Of a stretch of 64,000 nt of DNA, positions 51,805 to 60,650 are shown piece after piece. The stretch is from Planotetraspora silvatica (GTDB lineage: Bacteria; Actinomycetota; Actinomycetes; Streptosporangiales; Streptosporangiaceae), in the NCBI RefSeq assembly GCF_016863315.1, contig NZ_BOOQ01000046.1:1-64000 (forward strand), written 5' to 3'. The notes under the pieces were generated by a model, which saw nothing but the letters and a program-made list of their open reading frames with translations, made no database searches and was not told the DNA's origin. The stretch's first letter is position 1; each line of letters starts with the position of its first letter. The position numbers were made by a program, and so were the translations under genes.

Positions 51805-52968
51805 ATGCCGGATCTGTCAGCGGATTACCTCGATCTCGATAGCCTGTTCTCCGCGGAGGAACTGAAGCTGCGCGACCAGGTCCGCGAATTCGTGCGCGCC
51901 CGGATCACACCGAACATCAGGCGGTGGTACGAAGACGCGTACTTCCCGAGGGAGATCGCGCAGGAGATGGGCGCGCTCGGCCTGCTCGGCATGCACCTGA
52001 CGGGCTACGGATGCGCCGGCCGCAGCGCCGTCGAGTACGGCCTGGCCTGTATGGAACTGGAGGCCGGTGACTCCGGCATACGCACGTTCTCCAGCGTCCA
52101 GGGGTCGCTCGCCATGACGGCGATCCACAGGTTCGGCTCCGAAGAGCAGAAGCAGCGGTGGCTGCCCGGCATGGCCGCCGGTGATCTGATCGGTTGCTTC
52201 GGCCTGACCGAGCCGGAAGCGGGCAGCGACCCCGCCGAGATGCGCACCACGGCCGAGCGGGACGGCGACGGCTGGGTGCTCAACGGCGCCAAGCGGTGGA
52301 TCGGGCTGGCCACGATCGCCAATGTGGCGGTCATCTGGGCCAAGACGGACGAGGGCCTCCGTGGCTTCCTCGTCCCCACCGGCACGGCCGGATTCACCGC
52401 CATGCCGATCGAGCCCAAGCTGGGCATGCGCGCCTCGATCCAGGCCGAGATCTCCCTGACCGACATACGCCTCGGGGACGAGGCCGTCCTGCCGGACGCC
52501 CACGGCCTGCGGGCCCCCTTCACCTGTCTCAACGAGGCGCGATACGGGATCATGTGGGGCGCCATGGGCGCGGCCCGCGACGCGTACGAGGCGGCGCTCA
52601 ACTACGCACTGGAACGCCACCAGTTCGGCGAACCGATCGGTGCGTTCCAACTCACCCAGCAGAAGCTCGTCGACATGGTGCTGGAGATCCAGAAGGGGAC
52701 GTTGGTGGCGTTGCACACCGGCAGGTTGAAGGACGCCGGCGTGCTGCGGCACGAGCAGATCTCGTTCGGCAAGCTGAACAACGTCCGCGAGGCCATCGAG
52801 GTCTGCCGGGAGGCCCGCATGATCTTCGGCGGCAACGGCATCACGCTCGACTACTCGCCCCTGCGGCACGCGTGCAACCTCGAGGCCGTCCGCACCTACG
52901 AGGGAACCGATGAAATCCACACGCTGATCATGGGCAAGGCCATCACGGGCCTGCCTGCGTTCGCCTAG
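51805..52968 (+). CDS. acyl-CoA dehydrogenase, glutaryl-CoA dehydrogenase-like
   Basis: 387 residues with the three-domain ACAD layout. SGIRTFSSVQGSLAM and CFGLTEPEAGSDPAEMRT match glutaryl-CoA dehydrogenases, and the catalytic Glu is in EAVRTYEGTDEIHTLIMGKA. FAD-binding segments GAKRWIG and RHQFGEPIGAFQLTQQKL are intact. It should oxidise, and probably decarboxylate, a glutaryl-CoA-like thioester and pass electrons to ETF. CAAGGAGG precedes the ATG at 51805. With the CoA-transferase it forms a two-gene catabolic operon. Confidence 0.92.
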   Translation: MPDLSADYLDLDSLFSAEELKLRDQVREFVRARITPNIRRWYEDAYFPREIAQEMGALGLLGMHLTGYGCAGRSAVEYGLACMELEAGDSGIRTFSSVQGSLAMTAIHRFGSEEQKQRWLPGMAAGDLIGCFGLTEPEAGSDPAEMRTTAERDGDGWVLNGAKRWIGLATIANVAVIWAKTDEGLRGFLVPTGTAGFTAMPIEPKLGMRASIQAEISLTDIRLGDEAVLPDAHGLRAPFTCLNEARYGIMWGAMGAARDAYEAALNYALERHQFGEPIGAFQLTQQKLVDMVLEIQKGTLVALHTGRLKDAGVLRHEQISFGKLNNVREAIEVCREARMIFGGNGITLDYSPLRHACNLEAVRTYEGTDEIHTLIMGKAITGLPAFA

Positions 52969-53148
52969 GATCCGCCGGGCTCGCGTGGCCGCGACCGGCT
53001 CGCCAAGGCGAAGGCCCAGGCCGCCCGGCTGTGCCGGCCGGCTCCCCAAGGCAGTACGCCGAGGGCAACGCGCCGTGATCGGGTATACCGACCATCCTTA
53101 GTGGCATGCGGCATGGTGGGAAACCGCAGTCAGGCGAGGGCAAAAGCG

Positions 53149-53172
53149 TAAGCCCCCGCCCAGGGGCCTTCC
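53149..53172 (+). terminator. possible stem-loop downstream of the dehydrogenase
   Basis: AAGCCCC and GGGGCCTT are separated by six bases, forming a GC-rich hairpin in the gap between the acyl-CoA dehydrogenase and the convergent Clp-N gene. No T-run. A reasonable bidirectional terminator. Confidence 0.45.
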
Positions 53173-53253
53173 GTTCTACGGATGATCACGATTCGCCCGC
53201 TTCTCCGGGCAGGGTGGCCTGCCCGGAGGTCGCTTAATTCCCCAAAGGGCACG

Positions 53254-53850
53254 TCAGCGAGGGTTGTGGTAGCGGCTGAGCACCCCCATGGCCTTCAGTC
53301 GATCGACGATCTCGGTTCTGATGGGGTTGTAAGAGATCCCCAGACTGGTGAGGATCTGGCAGGCACGGCAGTCGTGAACGGCGAGCAGGGCGAGCAGGAT
53401 GTGCTCGGATCCGACGTAGCCGTGTCCAGTCTTGTTCGCCTGTCGCGGCGCGCCCTTGGCCAGTACGAACGCGGCGTGATCGCTGAAGGCAACCTCCTGC
53501 GATGCGCTGGTCTCACCCTGGGGCATGGCGGTGGTGATGGCTGATTCGACGGCCTCCACGCTGCCGGCCAGATCGTCCAGGATTTCGAAGGCCAGGCCGC
53601 CCGCCCCGTCGTCGAGGAGCCCCAGCAGCAGGTGCTCGGTGCCGAGCGCGCTGTGCCTGTGGGTTCGGGCATGTTCGCGTGCCAGATCGACTACGTGGCG
53701 CGCCTGGCTGCTGAACCAGTCGAAGGTGACCACCTGCGGTTGCCTGGCGTCGGCTTGCTGATCCAGGTCGCGGGCGGCGTCGGTGTAGCTCTTGCCCGTG
53801 TTCGCCATGTGCTCTCTGATGGCCTTCTTGCGGGCGGAGTCCTTGACCAC
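53254..53850 (-). CDS. stand-alone Clp N-terminal domain protein
   Basis: 198 residues. A lead helix (MANTGKSYTDAARDLDQ) precedes two Clp-N repeats: ARTHRHSALGTEHLLLGLLD in the first, NKTGHGYVGSEHILLALLAV in the second. This is the peptide- or adaptor-binding domain of ClpA/ClpC without any ATPase domain. Such proteins may act as decoys or adaptors for ClpC, but their role is not established. The GTG at 53850 has GAGAGGA six bases upstream. Confidence 0.87.
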   Translation of the reverse strand: MVKDSARKKAIREHMANTGKSYTDAARDLDQQADARQPQVVTFDWFSSQARHVVDLAREHARTHRHSALGTEHLLLGLLDDGAGGLAFEILDDLAGSVEAVESAITTAMPQGETSASQEVAFSDHAAFVLAKGAPRQANKTGHGYVGSEHILLALLAVHDCRACQILTSLGISYNPIRTEIVDRLKAMGVLSRYHNPR

Positions 53851-54457
53851 GGTCTCTATCCTCTCGGGCGGCGTCCTACGCACCCCGCCGGGAACCATGT
53901 CCGCTGAGGGAAGACTTTTCGTGAGGAGTAGGAACGCTGATCCGGTGGACCTTGTCCTCTTCGCCGGGTGGCGTAGGCACCTACGGCTCGGAGCGGGCGG
54001 AACGTTCAACCGCCTCTGGTGTGGAGTCTATGCGCCGTCGTCGGTCTGCGCGCGTGGCACGATGATGCGACTCCTGCGCGCTGAGAGGCGAGCCCTCAGT
54101 GGAGGTGCCGCTTCTCCCGCTGCTCGCGCTCGGCCAAGCGACGCCTGATCGCATCCGGGTGCATGCCGACGTTCTGGGGGATGCGGAATTACCGGCGGCC
54201 GTTGAGATTGATCGCCTCGACCTCGTACCCGTGCAGGCCGACCATGCGCAGCGTCACGCGAGCAGACTAGGAAACCGCAGGTCGAGACCGGGCGAAGTAG
54301 GGGGACCCCGGCGCCGATGCGCTACGCGGCGTGCTTCCGCCGCTTGACCTGCGAAAATTGCTAGCGTTCGGTCCGCGGCTCTCTCTCGGAGGAGGAGCCT
54401 GCGCAGGCCTGGCGACGCATTCCCTGCCGGGTTGTCTCCGTGGTTTCACCGGGGGCA
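53851..54457. other. intergenic with a possible small remnant
   Basis: About 600 bases. On the minus strand, roughly 54100-54262, one frame reads MVGLHGYEVEAINLNGRR, a TAA, then FRIPQNVGMHPDAIRRRLAE. It looks like a short coding remnant with one stop and is not recognised. The rest shows no gene. Confidence 0.35.
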
Positions 54458-54497
54458 CAAGGAGTGCCCGTTATCGGGGGGTGACGGGCACTCCTTG
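54458..54497. terminator. strong 13-base-stem terminator
   Basis: CAAGGAGTGCCCG (54458-54470) and CGGGCACTCCTTG (54485-54497) pair perfectly around a 14-base loop; further outer bases pair with one bulge. It lies downstream of the leftward histidine kinase gene, beyond an MFS remnant. The strongest hairpin seen in the window. Confidence 0.75.
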
Positions 54498-54649
54498 CCC
54501 CTTGTAACGCCTTGCTGTCCTTCTCCTTGCCTGTCGGCTTCCCATCTGTCGCCATGCGAGAGGTCGGCGCCCTCTCTGAAGGACGCGATGAGCCGTTGGC
54601 TCAGGCGGCGCCTCGCGCGCTGTCGGATTGCCGCGCGCCGCCTCGGCGC

Positions 54650-54815
54650 CATCCTGTCACCGCCGGCGTCATGCTCGTCGTCTACGCCATCGTGCAGGCC
54701 GAGCCGTACGGCTGGGTGTCGTGTGGCACGCTGATCCCCCTCGTGCTCGGGGTCGTGCTGCTCGCCGGCCTGGTGCTCGAGCGGGTGTTCGAGTCGATGG
54801 AGGCACTCGGGTATG
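54650..54815 (+). pseudogene. internal fragment of an MFS transporter
   Basis: The frame reads TAGVMLVVYAIVQAEPYGWV, then TLIPLVLGVVLLAGLVLERV. That resembles the central helices of EmrB/QacA-type exporters (GVMLLVYAIVxAxxxGW). Nothing before or after belongs to a transporter, so it is a short leftover. Confidence 0.6.
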
Positions 54816-54939
54816 TCTACAACCAGGGGGCTGCTTCCCTTCGTCGCCAGACCGCTGGAGACCAGCGCCGGAAGTCGTGTCGTCCGAAGGCGACCCACGC
54901 CTGAGCCGCCGCTCGAGGACGGCCGGTGGCCCGCGAAGG

Positions 54940-56592
54940 CTACGGACGCCTGTCTGTCAGCGGAAGTCGGAGGACGAACCGGGCACCACGCGTTGAGTCT
55001 TCGATCGAGAGGGTCCCGTTGTGGGCGTGGGCGATGTCGCGCGAGATGGCCAGGCCGAGCCCGCTACCTCCCGGCTCCCGGCTCCGGCCCTCGTCCAGTC
55101 GGACGAAGCGCTCGAAGACGCGCTCTCGGTCCTGCGACTCGATTCCAGCACCGTCATCACACACGGTGATGACGGCCGAGCCCTCCACTCGTGCCACCGT
55201 GACCTCGACCCTTTCGTCCGCGTGCCGCCGGGCGTTGACCAGGAGGTTGTCGATGACCCGGATCAGCTGAATCCGGTTGCCCAGAACGTTCACATCCCGG
55301 CCCGCGTCGACGTGTACCGGGACGCCACCCGCCATGGCCGCCACCTCCTTCGCCACCAGCGCGCCGACGTCGATCGGCTCGTACGCGGCCGGCCCTCCGG
55401 CACGGAGTCGGGCCGACACCAGCAGGTCGTCGATGATCGTCTCCAGCCGATCGGTGACCGTCAGCGCCTCCCTGATGGTCACGTGCGGGTCGACGTCGGC
55501 GGGGTAGAGCACCGCCTCCTCGAGCCGGGCGCGGAGACCGGCAAGCGGCGTTCTGAGCTCGTGAGAGGTGGAGGAGGCGAACCGACGTTGCTCCTCGAAC
55601 ATGTCCGCGTTGTCCACGGCGAGCCCAGCCCGGCTGGCGATGTCGCCGATAAGGGATAGATCGGCCGAGTCGTACACCGGGGAGGTTGCGTAGCGGGCCA
55701 GGGTGAGCGCACCCAGCACCCGGCGCGGCGTACGCAGCGGCGCGACGATGACCGAATGGGCACCCAACTCCTCGTATGGCCGCCGCCGCTGGACGCTGTA
55801 CTCCTCCGGGTCAATTTGCTCGGCCAGATCCTCTGGGCCGAACAGCACCGCGGGGCCGCCGCGCAGCACTCGCGCCATCGGCACCTGGGAGGTCCCTGGA
55901 AACGCCGGAAGCGGCCCCTCCCACTGCTTGCACTCGACACCGCTCCGGTCCTGTTTGACCACGACCGCCACCCTGTTCACCCCGTCACCGCTGGGGCCGA
56001 GCAGGTCGATCATCGCCCAGTCGGCCAGCCGGGGCACCACCAGACGCGACAGCCGCCGCAGCGCCTCATCCACCTTCAGGGTGGAGGCCAGCACGGTGCT
56101 GATCTCGGCCATCAGCGACAACCGGTCGGTCAGCTTCTCCAGTGCCGCCAGAGCGGCCGCCTGCTTGTGTTCCACGGCCTTGTGCCGCGACAGGTCGTAA
56201 AACAGGACCACCGAGCCCATGTCCTTCTTCCCGCCCAACGGGAGCGGGGCCGCCATCACGCCCACCGGGACCAGGTCTCCGGATCCGCGAGTGAACCACG
56301 CCTCCTCGCTGCGGACGTACACCCCTTCGGCAAACGCGGCCAGAATCTGGCAGTCCTCCCGGGGGATCGGGCTTCCGTCGGCGTTGCGGTGCAGCAGGTC
56401 GTGGGGGTCGACCCCGATCAACTGCCGTGCGGGACGATCGAGCAGCCTCTCGGCATACGGATTGACCAGGAGGATCTTCCCCATTTGGTCGACCACGTAC
56501 AGACCCACGCGCAGACCGTGGAACAAGGCTCTGACGAGGTCCTCGCTGAACCCATACCCCGCCCAGTCCTCGAGCCCGTCGCTGGCTGCCAT
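54940..56592 (-). CDS. PAS-GAF sensor histidine kinase
   Basis: 550 residues, soluble. PAS domain at about 20-135 (VGLYVVDQMGKILLVNPYAE), GAF domain at about 155-335, HisKA with the phospho-acceptor His in FASSTSHELRTPLAGL, and an ATPase domain with VIDNLLVNARRHA, DDGAGI and GSGLGLAI. No response regulator is adjacent, so it is an orphan kinase and could serve the two orphan regulators around the efflux operon (speculative). AAGGGGGAA precedes the ATG at 56592. Confidence 0.92.
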   Translation of the reverse strand: MAASDGLEDWAGYGFSEDLVRALFHGLRVGLYVVDQMGKILLVNPYAERLLDRPARQLIGVDPHDLLHRNADGSPIPREDCQILAAFAEGVYVRSEEAWFTRGSGDLVPVGVMAAPLPLGGKKDMGSVVLFYDLSRHKAVEHKQAAALAALEKLTDRLSLMAEISTVLASTLKVDEALRRLSRLVVPRLADWAMIDLLGPSGDGVNRVAVVVKQDRSGVECKQWEGPLPAFPGTSQVPMARVLRGGPAVLFGPEDLAEQIDPEEYSVQRRRPYEELGAHSVIVAPLRTPRRVLGALTLARYATSPVYDSADLSLIGDIASRAGLAVDNADMFEEQRRFASSTSHELRTPLAGLRARLEEAVLYPADVDPHVTIREALTVTDRLETIIDDLLVSARLRAGGPAAYEPIDVGALVAKEVAAMAGGVPVHVDAGRDVNVLGNRIQLIRVIDNLLVNARRHADERVEVTVARVEGSAVITVCDDGAGIESQDRERVFERFVRLDEGRSREPGGSGLGLAISRDIAHAHNGTLSIEDSTRGARFVLRLPLTDRRP

Positions 56593-56785
56593 GGCGGTTC
56601 CCCCTTACCCACCACCTGCCCAATCCGCCCAAACGGCGAATAATGCCTTAAGGCTATGTATTCCGAAAGGGACTGCCGTGTGCGCCGGGGAGATCCTTCA
56701 TAGATCGTTCTCGACCCACGAGGAGTGTCCCCGTTCGAGCTGTACGGCGCCGACCCGGGCACGGCTGACTGAGGCGGGACCGAGG

Positions 56786-56947
56786 TCAGTGGGCGGGCGA
56801 CAGTCGGGGCACCGCCTGGACGTAGATCACCATGCCGACCACCTCGACCAGGGTCTGGGCAACGACCACCACTGCGGCGATGCCCGGGGGGGTTGGGCAG
56901 GGCCACGGGCAGGACGACCAGGGAGTTGACCGTGGACTGTGCAGTCC
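56786..56947 (-). pseudogene. C-terminal fragment of an arsenite/bile-acid-symporter-like permease
   Basis: On the minus strand NSLVVLPVALPNPPG, then after a one-base shift AAVVVVAQTLVEVVGMVIYV and QAVPRLSPAH to a stop. This matches the last two helices of ACR3/bile acid:sodium symporter-like arsenic resistance permeases. The rest of the gene is missing. Confidence 0.62.
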
Positions 56948-56948
56948 A
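56933..56948. promoter_or_regulatory. palindrome TGGACTGTGCAGTCCA
   Basis: A 16-base palindrome with one mismatched pair near the centre. It has the TGGAC-N6-GTCCA form found at four other places in the window. It lies between two remnants, upstream of a broken SDR gene on the plus strand. Confidence 0.55.
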
Positions 56949-57110
56949 AGCTATTTGCCGAGCGGTTCTACAAGGCCAGGGAGATGCTCGGGTCCGACTC
57001 CGCCGCGGTGCGCCTGGCCGGCGTGCATGCGCTGGCGTCTCTCGCCGACGACTGGGTGGGCGGCCGGCAGATGCGCGCAAATGTCGTCGAGGTCCTTGCC
57101 CTGGTCAGGA
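56939..57110 (+). pseudogene. fragment of a HEAT-like/pentapeptide-associated protein
   Basis: The frame reads QSKLFAERFYKAREMLGSDS, AAVRLAGVHALASLADDWVG. This matches the N-terminal segment (RFxKAxExLGSDxxxVRLGGxYAL) of a large actinomycete family of membrane-anchored HEAT-like proteins. Homology ends after the VVEVL segment. A remnant. Confidence 0.6.
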
Positions 57111-57239
57111 GGCACGATCAGGAAGGTTGCCTTCTGGCAGGTAAGACCTGCCGCGAGCCTGTCACTCACCAAGACATACCCGGCAGGATCTCGAGTTCAG
57201 ACGCCAACTGCGGCACGAGCAGCATCGCAAAGGAGTGAA

Positions 57240-57927
57240 GAAGTATGGGCGTTCGAAGGCCGCAAACTGATCGCCGTCGGCGGCAGCAGCGGCATGGGAC
57301 GGCAGAGTGCTGAAGACGCCATCGCGGCCGGCGGCTCGGCCGTCATCATCGGCCGCGACCAGGCCCGCGTGGCGACACCGTCAACACCTTGTCCCAGAAC
57401 GGGGAGGCATGGGGCATCACTGCCGATCTTGCCAACCGCGACGACGTCAGGCGGGTTCAGGACACGCTGGCGGCCGAGCACGCTGACACCACCCTCCTGG
57501 TGAACTCAGCCGGCTTCTTCATCCCCAAGGCTTTCCTCGACTACGAGGGCGCCGACTACGACACCTAACTCGAGCTCGCCAGGTCAGCCTTCTTCCTCAC
57601 CCAGACCGTCACCCGAGGCATGCGCTCACCCACGACCTGGCCATGGAGCTCGCGGAGCACAAGATCCGCGTCAACGCCGTGGCGCCTGCCGTTGTCGCGA
57701 TCCCCTTGTACGAGGCGTTCGTACCCAAGGACCAGCTCGAGGCCACGCTCAACACCTTCAACGGCTTCCACTCCCTCGGCCCTGTGGGAACGCCCAAGGA
57801 CATCGCCTCTGCGGTGACTTACCTGCTCTTCGACGATGCCGGCTGAGTCACCGCCGCGATCCTCAACGTCGACGGCGGCGTCATGGCGGGCCGGAATCAG
57901 GCCTCAAAGAGATCCCCTGCCACGTGA
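57240..57927 (+). pseudogene. SDR gene with frameshift, deletion and two stops
   Basis: Order of pieces: FEGRKLIAVGGSSGMGRQSA (cofactor loop), frameshift near 57375, WGITADLANRDDVRRVQDTL and [23 protein letters not shown] at 57566, [11 protein letters not shown], then a deletion that removes the Ser-Tyr-Lys site. After it come [20 protein letters not shown] and [11 protein letters not shown] at 57844 where relatives have Trp, and [14 protein letters not shown]. At least four lesions make it clearly dead. Confidence 0.85.
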
Positions 57928-57998
57928 GGTCCGGGCACAGCACGGACTCCTTGGCAAATAACACGAGAAGTCAAACCTCACAGCGAGGAGCTAGAACC

Positions 57999-58796
57999 AT
58001 GGCACAGACAAATGAACGCACGCCCGAGGCAGTCGAGCGACTGGGGCCACGACCGCGGGCGGTCACCCAGGACGACGTCACCGAGCCGCCCTTCGAAAAC
58101 GAGTTCCGGAACTCAAAGGAGCCGGGCATCTACGTCGATGTGGTCCCAGGCGAACCGCTCTTCGCGTCGGTCCACAACGCGGACGTCGTCGTACGAACCC
58201 GGGTGCGTGTGCCCCTGCGGTTCGGCGACGGGTTCAGCGCGGTGGCCGAGGCCGTGACCTTCCGCGGTCTGGCCGACGACGGCGAGCACATGGCGCTCGT
58301 CTTCGGTGAGCCGGGCGCGGGCGCGTCACCGCTGGTGCGCCTGCACTCCGAATGCCTCACCGGCGACGTCTTCGGCTCGGCACGCTGCGACTGCGGCCCG
58401 CAGCTGCGCGAGGCCGTCGAGCGGCTCTCCGCGGCGGAAGGGGTGCTGCTCTACCTGCGTCAGGAGGGCCGGGGGATCGGCCTGTACAACAAGCTGGACG
58501 CCTACGCCCTGCAGGACGACGGCCTGGACACCTACGCCGCGAACGCCGCGCTCGGGCTGCCGGAGGACGGGCGGGACTACACCGTCGCCGCGCAGATGCT
58601 CGGCGCGCTCGGGATCGGCAGCGTCGACCTGCTGTCCAACAATCCCGACAAGGAGCGTCAGCTGTCCGCCCTCGGCGTCACGGTGCGCCGGCGTGTGCGC
58701 ACGGGCGTCTTCGCCACCGACCACAACATGCGCTATCTGCGCGCCAAGGTCGACCGTACGGGCCACACCATCGCCCTGACCGAACTCGCGAGCTAG
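57999..58796 (+). CDS. ribA: GTP cyclohydrolase II
   Basis: 265 residues with all zinc-site cysteines (Cys119, Cys130, Cys132 in [18 protein letters not shown]), the RQEGRGIGL loop and the [11 protein letters not shown] region. It lacks a fused DHBP synthase domain and has about 50 extra N-terminal residues. It converts GTP to the diaminopyrimidine that starts riboflavin synthesis. GAGGAG lies before the ATG at 57999. The next gene, 13 bases on, encodes a RibD-reductase-like protein, but ribB, ribH and ribE are absent. A dedicated pathway drawing on early riboflavin intermediates is possible. Confidence 0.93.
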   Translation: MAQTNERTPEAVERLGPRPRAVTQDDVTEPPFENEFRNSKEPGIYVDVVPGEPLFASVHNADVVVRTRVRVPLRFGDGFSAVAEAVTFRGLADDGEHMALVFGEPGAGASPLVRLHSECLTGDVFGSARCDCGPQLREAVERLSAAEGVLLYLRQEGRGIGLYNKLDAYALQDDGLDTYAANAALGLPEDGRDYTVAAQMLGALGIGSVDLLSNNPDKERQLSALGVTVRRRVRTGVFATDHNMRYLRAKVDRTGHTIALTELAS

Positions 58797-58809
58797 CTGG
58801 GGAGTCCTG

Positions 58810-59532
58810 ATGGCCACCACGCGGCCGTACGTGCTGCTGTCCGCCGCGGTGAGCGTCGACGGCTACCTCGACGACGCCGGCCCCGAGCGGCTCCTGTTGT
58901 CCAGCGGCGAGGACTTCGACCGGGTCGACGCGGTGCGCGCCGACGTCGACGCCATCCTCCTCGGGGCCACGGCCGTGCGCCGCGACAACCCGCGGCTGCT
59001 GGTCGGCTCGGCGGAGCGGAGGGCCGCCCGCCTGGCGCGAGGCCTGTCCGAGCACCCCATGAAGGTGGTGGTCACCGGCTCCGGCGACCTGGACCCGTCA
59101 CTGGCCCTGTGGCACTGCGGCGGCGCGAAGCTTGTCGTCACCGTCGACTCCGCGCTGGCGCGGGTGCGGGCCACGCTCGGCCCGCTCGCCGACGTGGTGA
59201 GCACGGGCCCCGCCGTCGACTGGCCGCAGGTCCTCGACGAGCTGGGCAGACGTGGAGTCCGCCGCCTCATGGTCGAGGGCGGCGGCTCGGTGCACACCCA
59301 GCTGATGTCGGGGAACCTCGCCGACGAGATGCACCTGGCCGTGGCGCCCCTCCTGGTCGGCCAGGCGGACGCGCCGCGCTTTCTGGGACCCGCCGCGTAT
59401 CCGGGCGGCTCGCTCGTCCGGATGAGGTTGGTGGAGGCCCGCCTGGTCGGCGACGTCGTGCTGCTGCGCTACTTCCCCAAGGAGCGTTCGGCCGGCGTCA
59501 CACGTGGTGACGCCAGGAATGCCGCGGGATGA
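58810..59532 (+). CDS. RibD C-terminal-like reductase
   Basis: 240 residues of the dihydrofolate-reductase/RibD-reductase fold: [16 protein letters not shown], the NADPH-binding [20 protein letters not shown] block and [16 protein letters not shown]. It should reduce the ribosyl group of the deaminated pyrimidine made after GTP cyclohydrolase II. No deaminase domain is fused or adjacent. It lies 13 bases after ribA, so they are co-transcribed. Together they may supply a pyrimidine for riboflavin or for a specialised metabolite (inference). Confidence 0.9.
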   Translation: MATTRPYVLLSAAVSVDGYLDDAGPERLLLSSGEDFDRVDAVRADVDAILLGATAVRRDNPRLLVGSAERRAARLARGLSEHPMKVVVTGSGDLDPSLALWHCGGAKLVVTVDSALARVRATLGPLADVVSTGPAVDWPQVLDELGRRGVRRLMVEGGGSVHTQLMSGNLADEMHLAVAPLLVGQADAPRFLGPAAYPGGSLVRMRLVEARLVGDVVLLRYFPKERSAGVTRGDARNAAG

Positions 59533-59798
59533 ACCCGAGCGCCTCCCGCGCGGCGTCGATCGACAGTCACACGGGCTGGCCCAGTTTCACCATCCCGCTC
59601 GAGCCGGGCAACGTCGTGGAGCGCAGCGACACCAGCGGTCTGTGGCCCAGCAAGGTCGTTACGGAGGTAACCCCTATCGGGACGGCCTGGGAGGCAGAGC
59701 CCGAGCACCAGGACTACTTGATCAAGCATCCCAACGGCTACACGTGCCACTACGTCCGACCTCCGGGGCAGCTGCCCCACCAAGAACATGCCGGCTGA
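59529..59798 (+). pseudogene. fused remnants of MsrB-like and MsrA-like genes
   Basis: The frame opens with [18 protein letters not shown], the substrate loop of methionine-R-sulfoxide reductase (MsrB). It then passes to [20 protein letters not shown] and [17 protein letters not shown], the C-terminal third of MsrA. The catalytic Cys of both enzymes is absent. It looks like a deletion product that joined two neighbouring genes. The start codon overlaps the RibD-like stop (ATGA), so it may still be translated. Confidence 0.72.
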
Positions 59799-59922
59799 TA
59801 GAGCGAATTGCCCACGGCCAGGCCAGGAGCAGACCCCTCGACTCCAAGAAGATGGGGAGTGCTTCTCGTCGGCGGGACACTCTGGCTAGGCATCCAAGGC
59901 GTGAATCATCCAAGGTGGACGC

Positions 59923-60201
59923 GTGGATAACGAAGCGCAGAACGCATCCGGCGATCAGCGGAGTGATCACTGGGCTCGACTGGACGCCTTTCTCCAGACC
60001 GATCCGCGCGACGCCGGCTGCGACGAAGCCATGGAGATGCTGGACGTCTACGCGGAGCTGCTTGCTGCGGGCAACGACCCGAGCGAGCGGTTCCCGGGCG
60101 TTCATGCGCACTTTCTGGCTTGCGGTCCATGCGCCCAAGCCTTGGAGGGCCTGCTATCGGCGCTCCAAGGCCCAGCCTCTTCTCAGCCCGCCCCGCCGTA
60201 G
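59923..60201 (+). CDS. small protein with HxxxCxxC motif
   Basis: 92 residues. A helical N-terminal half (WARLDAFLQTDPRDAGCDEA) leads to VHAHFLACGPCAQALEGLL, a His-x3-Cys-x2-Cys arrangement like the zinc-binding anti-sigma fold (zf-HC2). No transmembrane part follows. The GTG at 59923 has AAGGTGG upstream. It could be a soluble anti-sigma-like or adaptor protein, but no sigma factor gene is nearby. Confidence 0.65.
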   Translation: MDNEAQNASGDQRSDHWARLDAFLQTDPRDAGCDEAMEMLDVYAELLAAGNDPSERFPGVHAHFLACGPCAQALEGLLSALQGPASSQPAPP

Positions 60202-60264
60202 CACGCTGGCGAGGACCCACGAGAGGCGGGTTCCAGACCCCGGACGCCGCGCCGGCAAGCCGGT

Positions 60265-60457
60265 AACTCGCGCCCGCGACACCTTGGTGTTGATGGCTGG
60301 GCTCGACTTCGGTGTGCTGGAGGGCGTACCGGTTGGGCTTCAGATGGGTGTAGTAGAGCCAGCCGACCAGTTCGCCGTCCCGGTAGAGCTCCAAGCGGCC
60401 TTGGCTGGTGTTGTCAATCAGGTCCTCGGCAGCCGGTGCCTGTTCTTCACTGCTCAT
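60265..60457 (-). pseudogene. N-terminal fragment of a YjdJ-type GNAT
   Basis: About 62 codons read RLELYRDGELVGWLYYTHLK and ALQHTEVEPSHQHQGVAG, the first half of a small GNAT of the YjdJ/DUF4098-like type, then homology stops before the acetyl-CoA loop is complete. The intact relative at 60651 has the same layout. A truncated paralogue. Confidence 0.65.
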
Positions 60458-60573
60458 CGGCCCACTCCTTCAACGTGTATCTGCGGCGTGCGTTCGGGCG
60501 ATCCCCGTTTTGGACGCCGAAGTCCAAGTATGGCGTTCGGACGCTCTAGGAGCACAGCAGGGGTGTTATAAAT

Positions 60574-60589
60574 TGGACTGCATAGTCCG
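60574..60589. promoter_or_regulatory. palindrome TGGACTGCATAGTCC
   Basis: GGACTGCATAGTCC is a perfect outer palindrome 62 bases upstream of the GNAT gene and preceded by the AT-rich TTATAAAT. It belongs to the TGGAC-N6-GTCCA group, with the outermost base pair mismatched. Confidence 0.6.
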
Positions 60590-60650
60590 CGACGCTCTTG
60601 CGGGTGCTGGCTAGACCCACCGACTGGAGAGAACGAGGCGAGAAGAGAGC

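Noticed and set aside
54099-54347. 82-codon plus frame
   Set aside because: It opposes a more protein-like minus-strand remnant and has no ribosome binding site or family resemblance.
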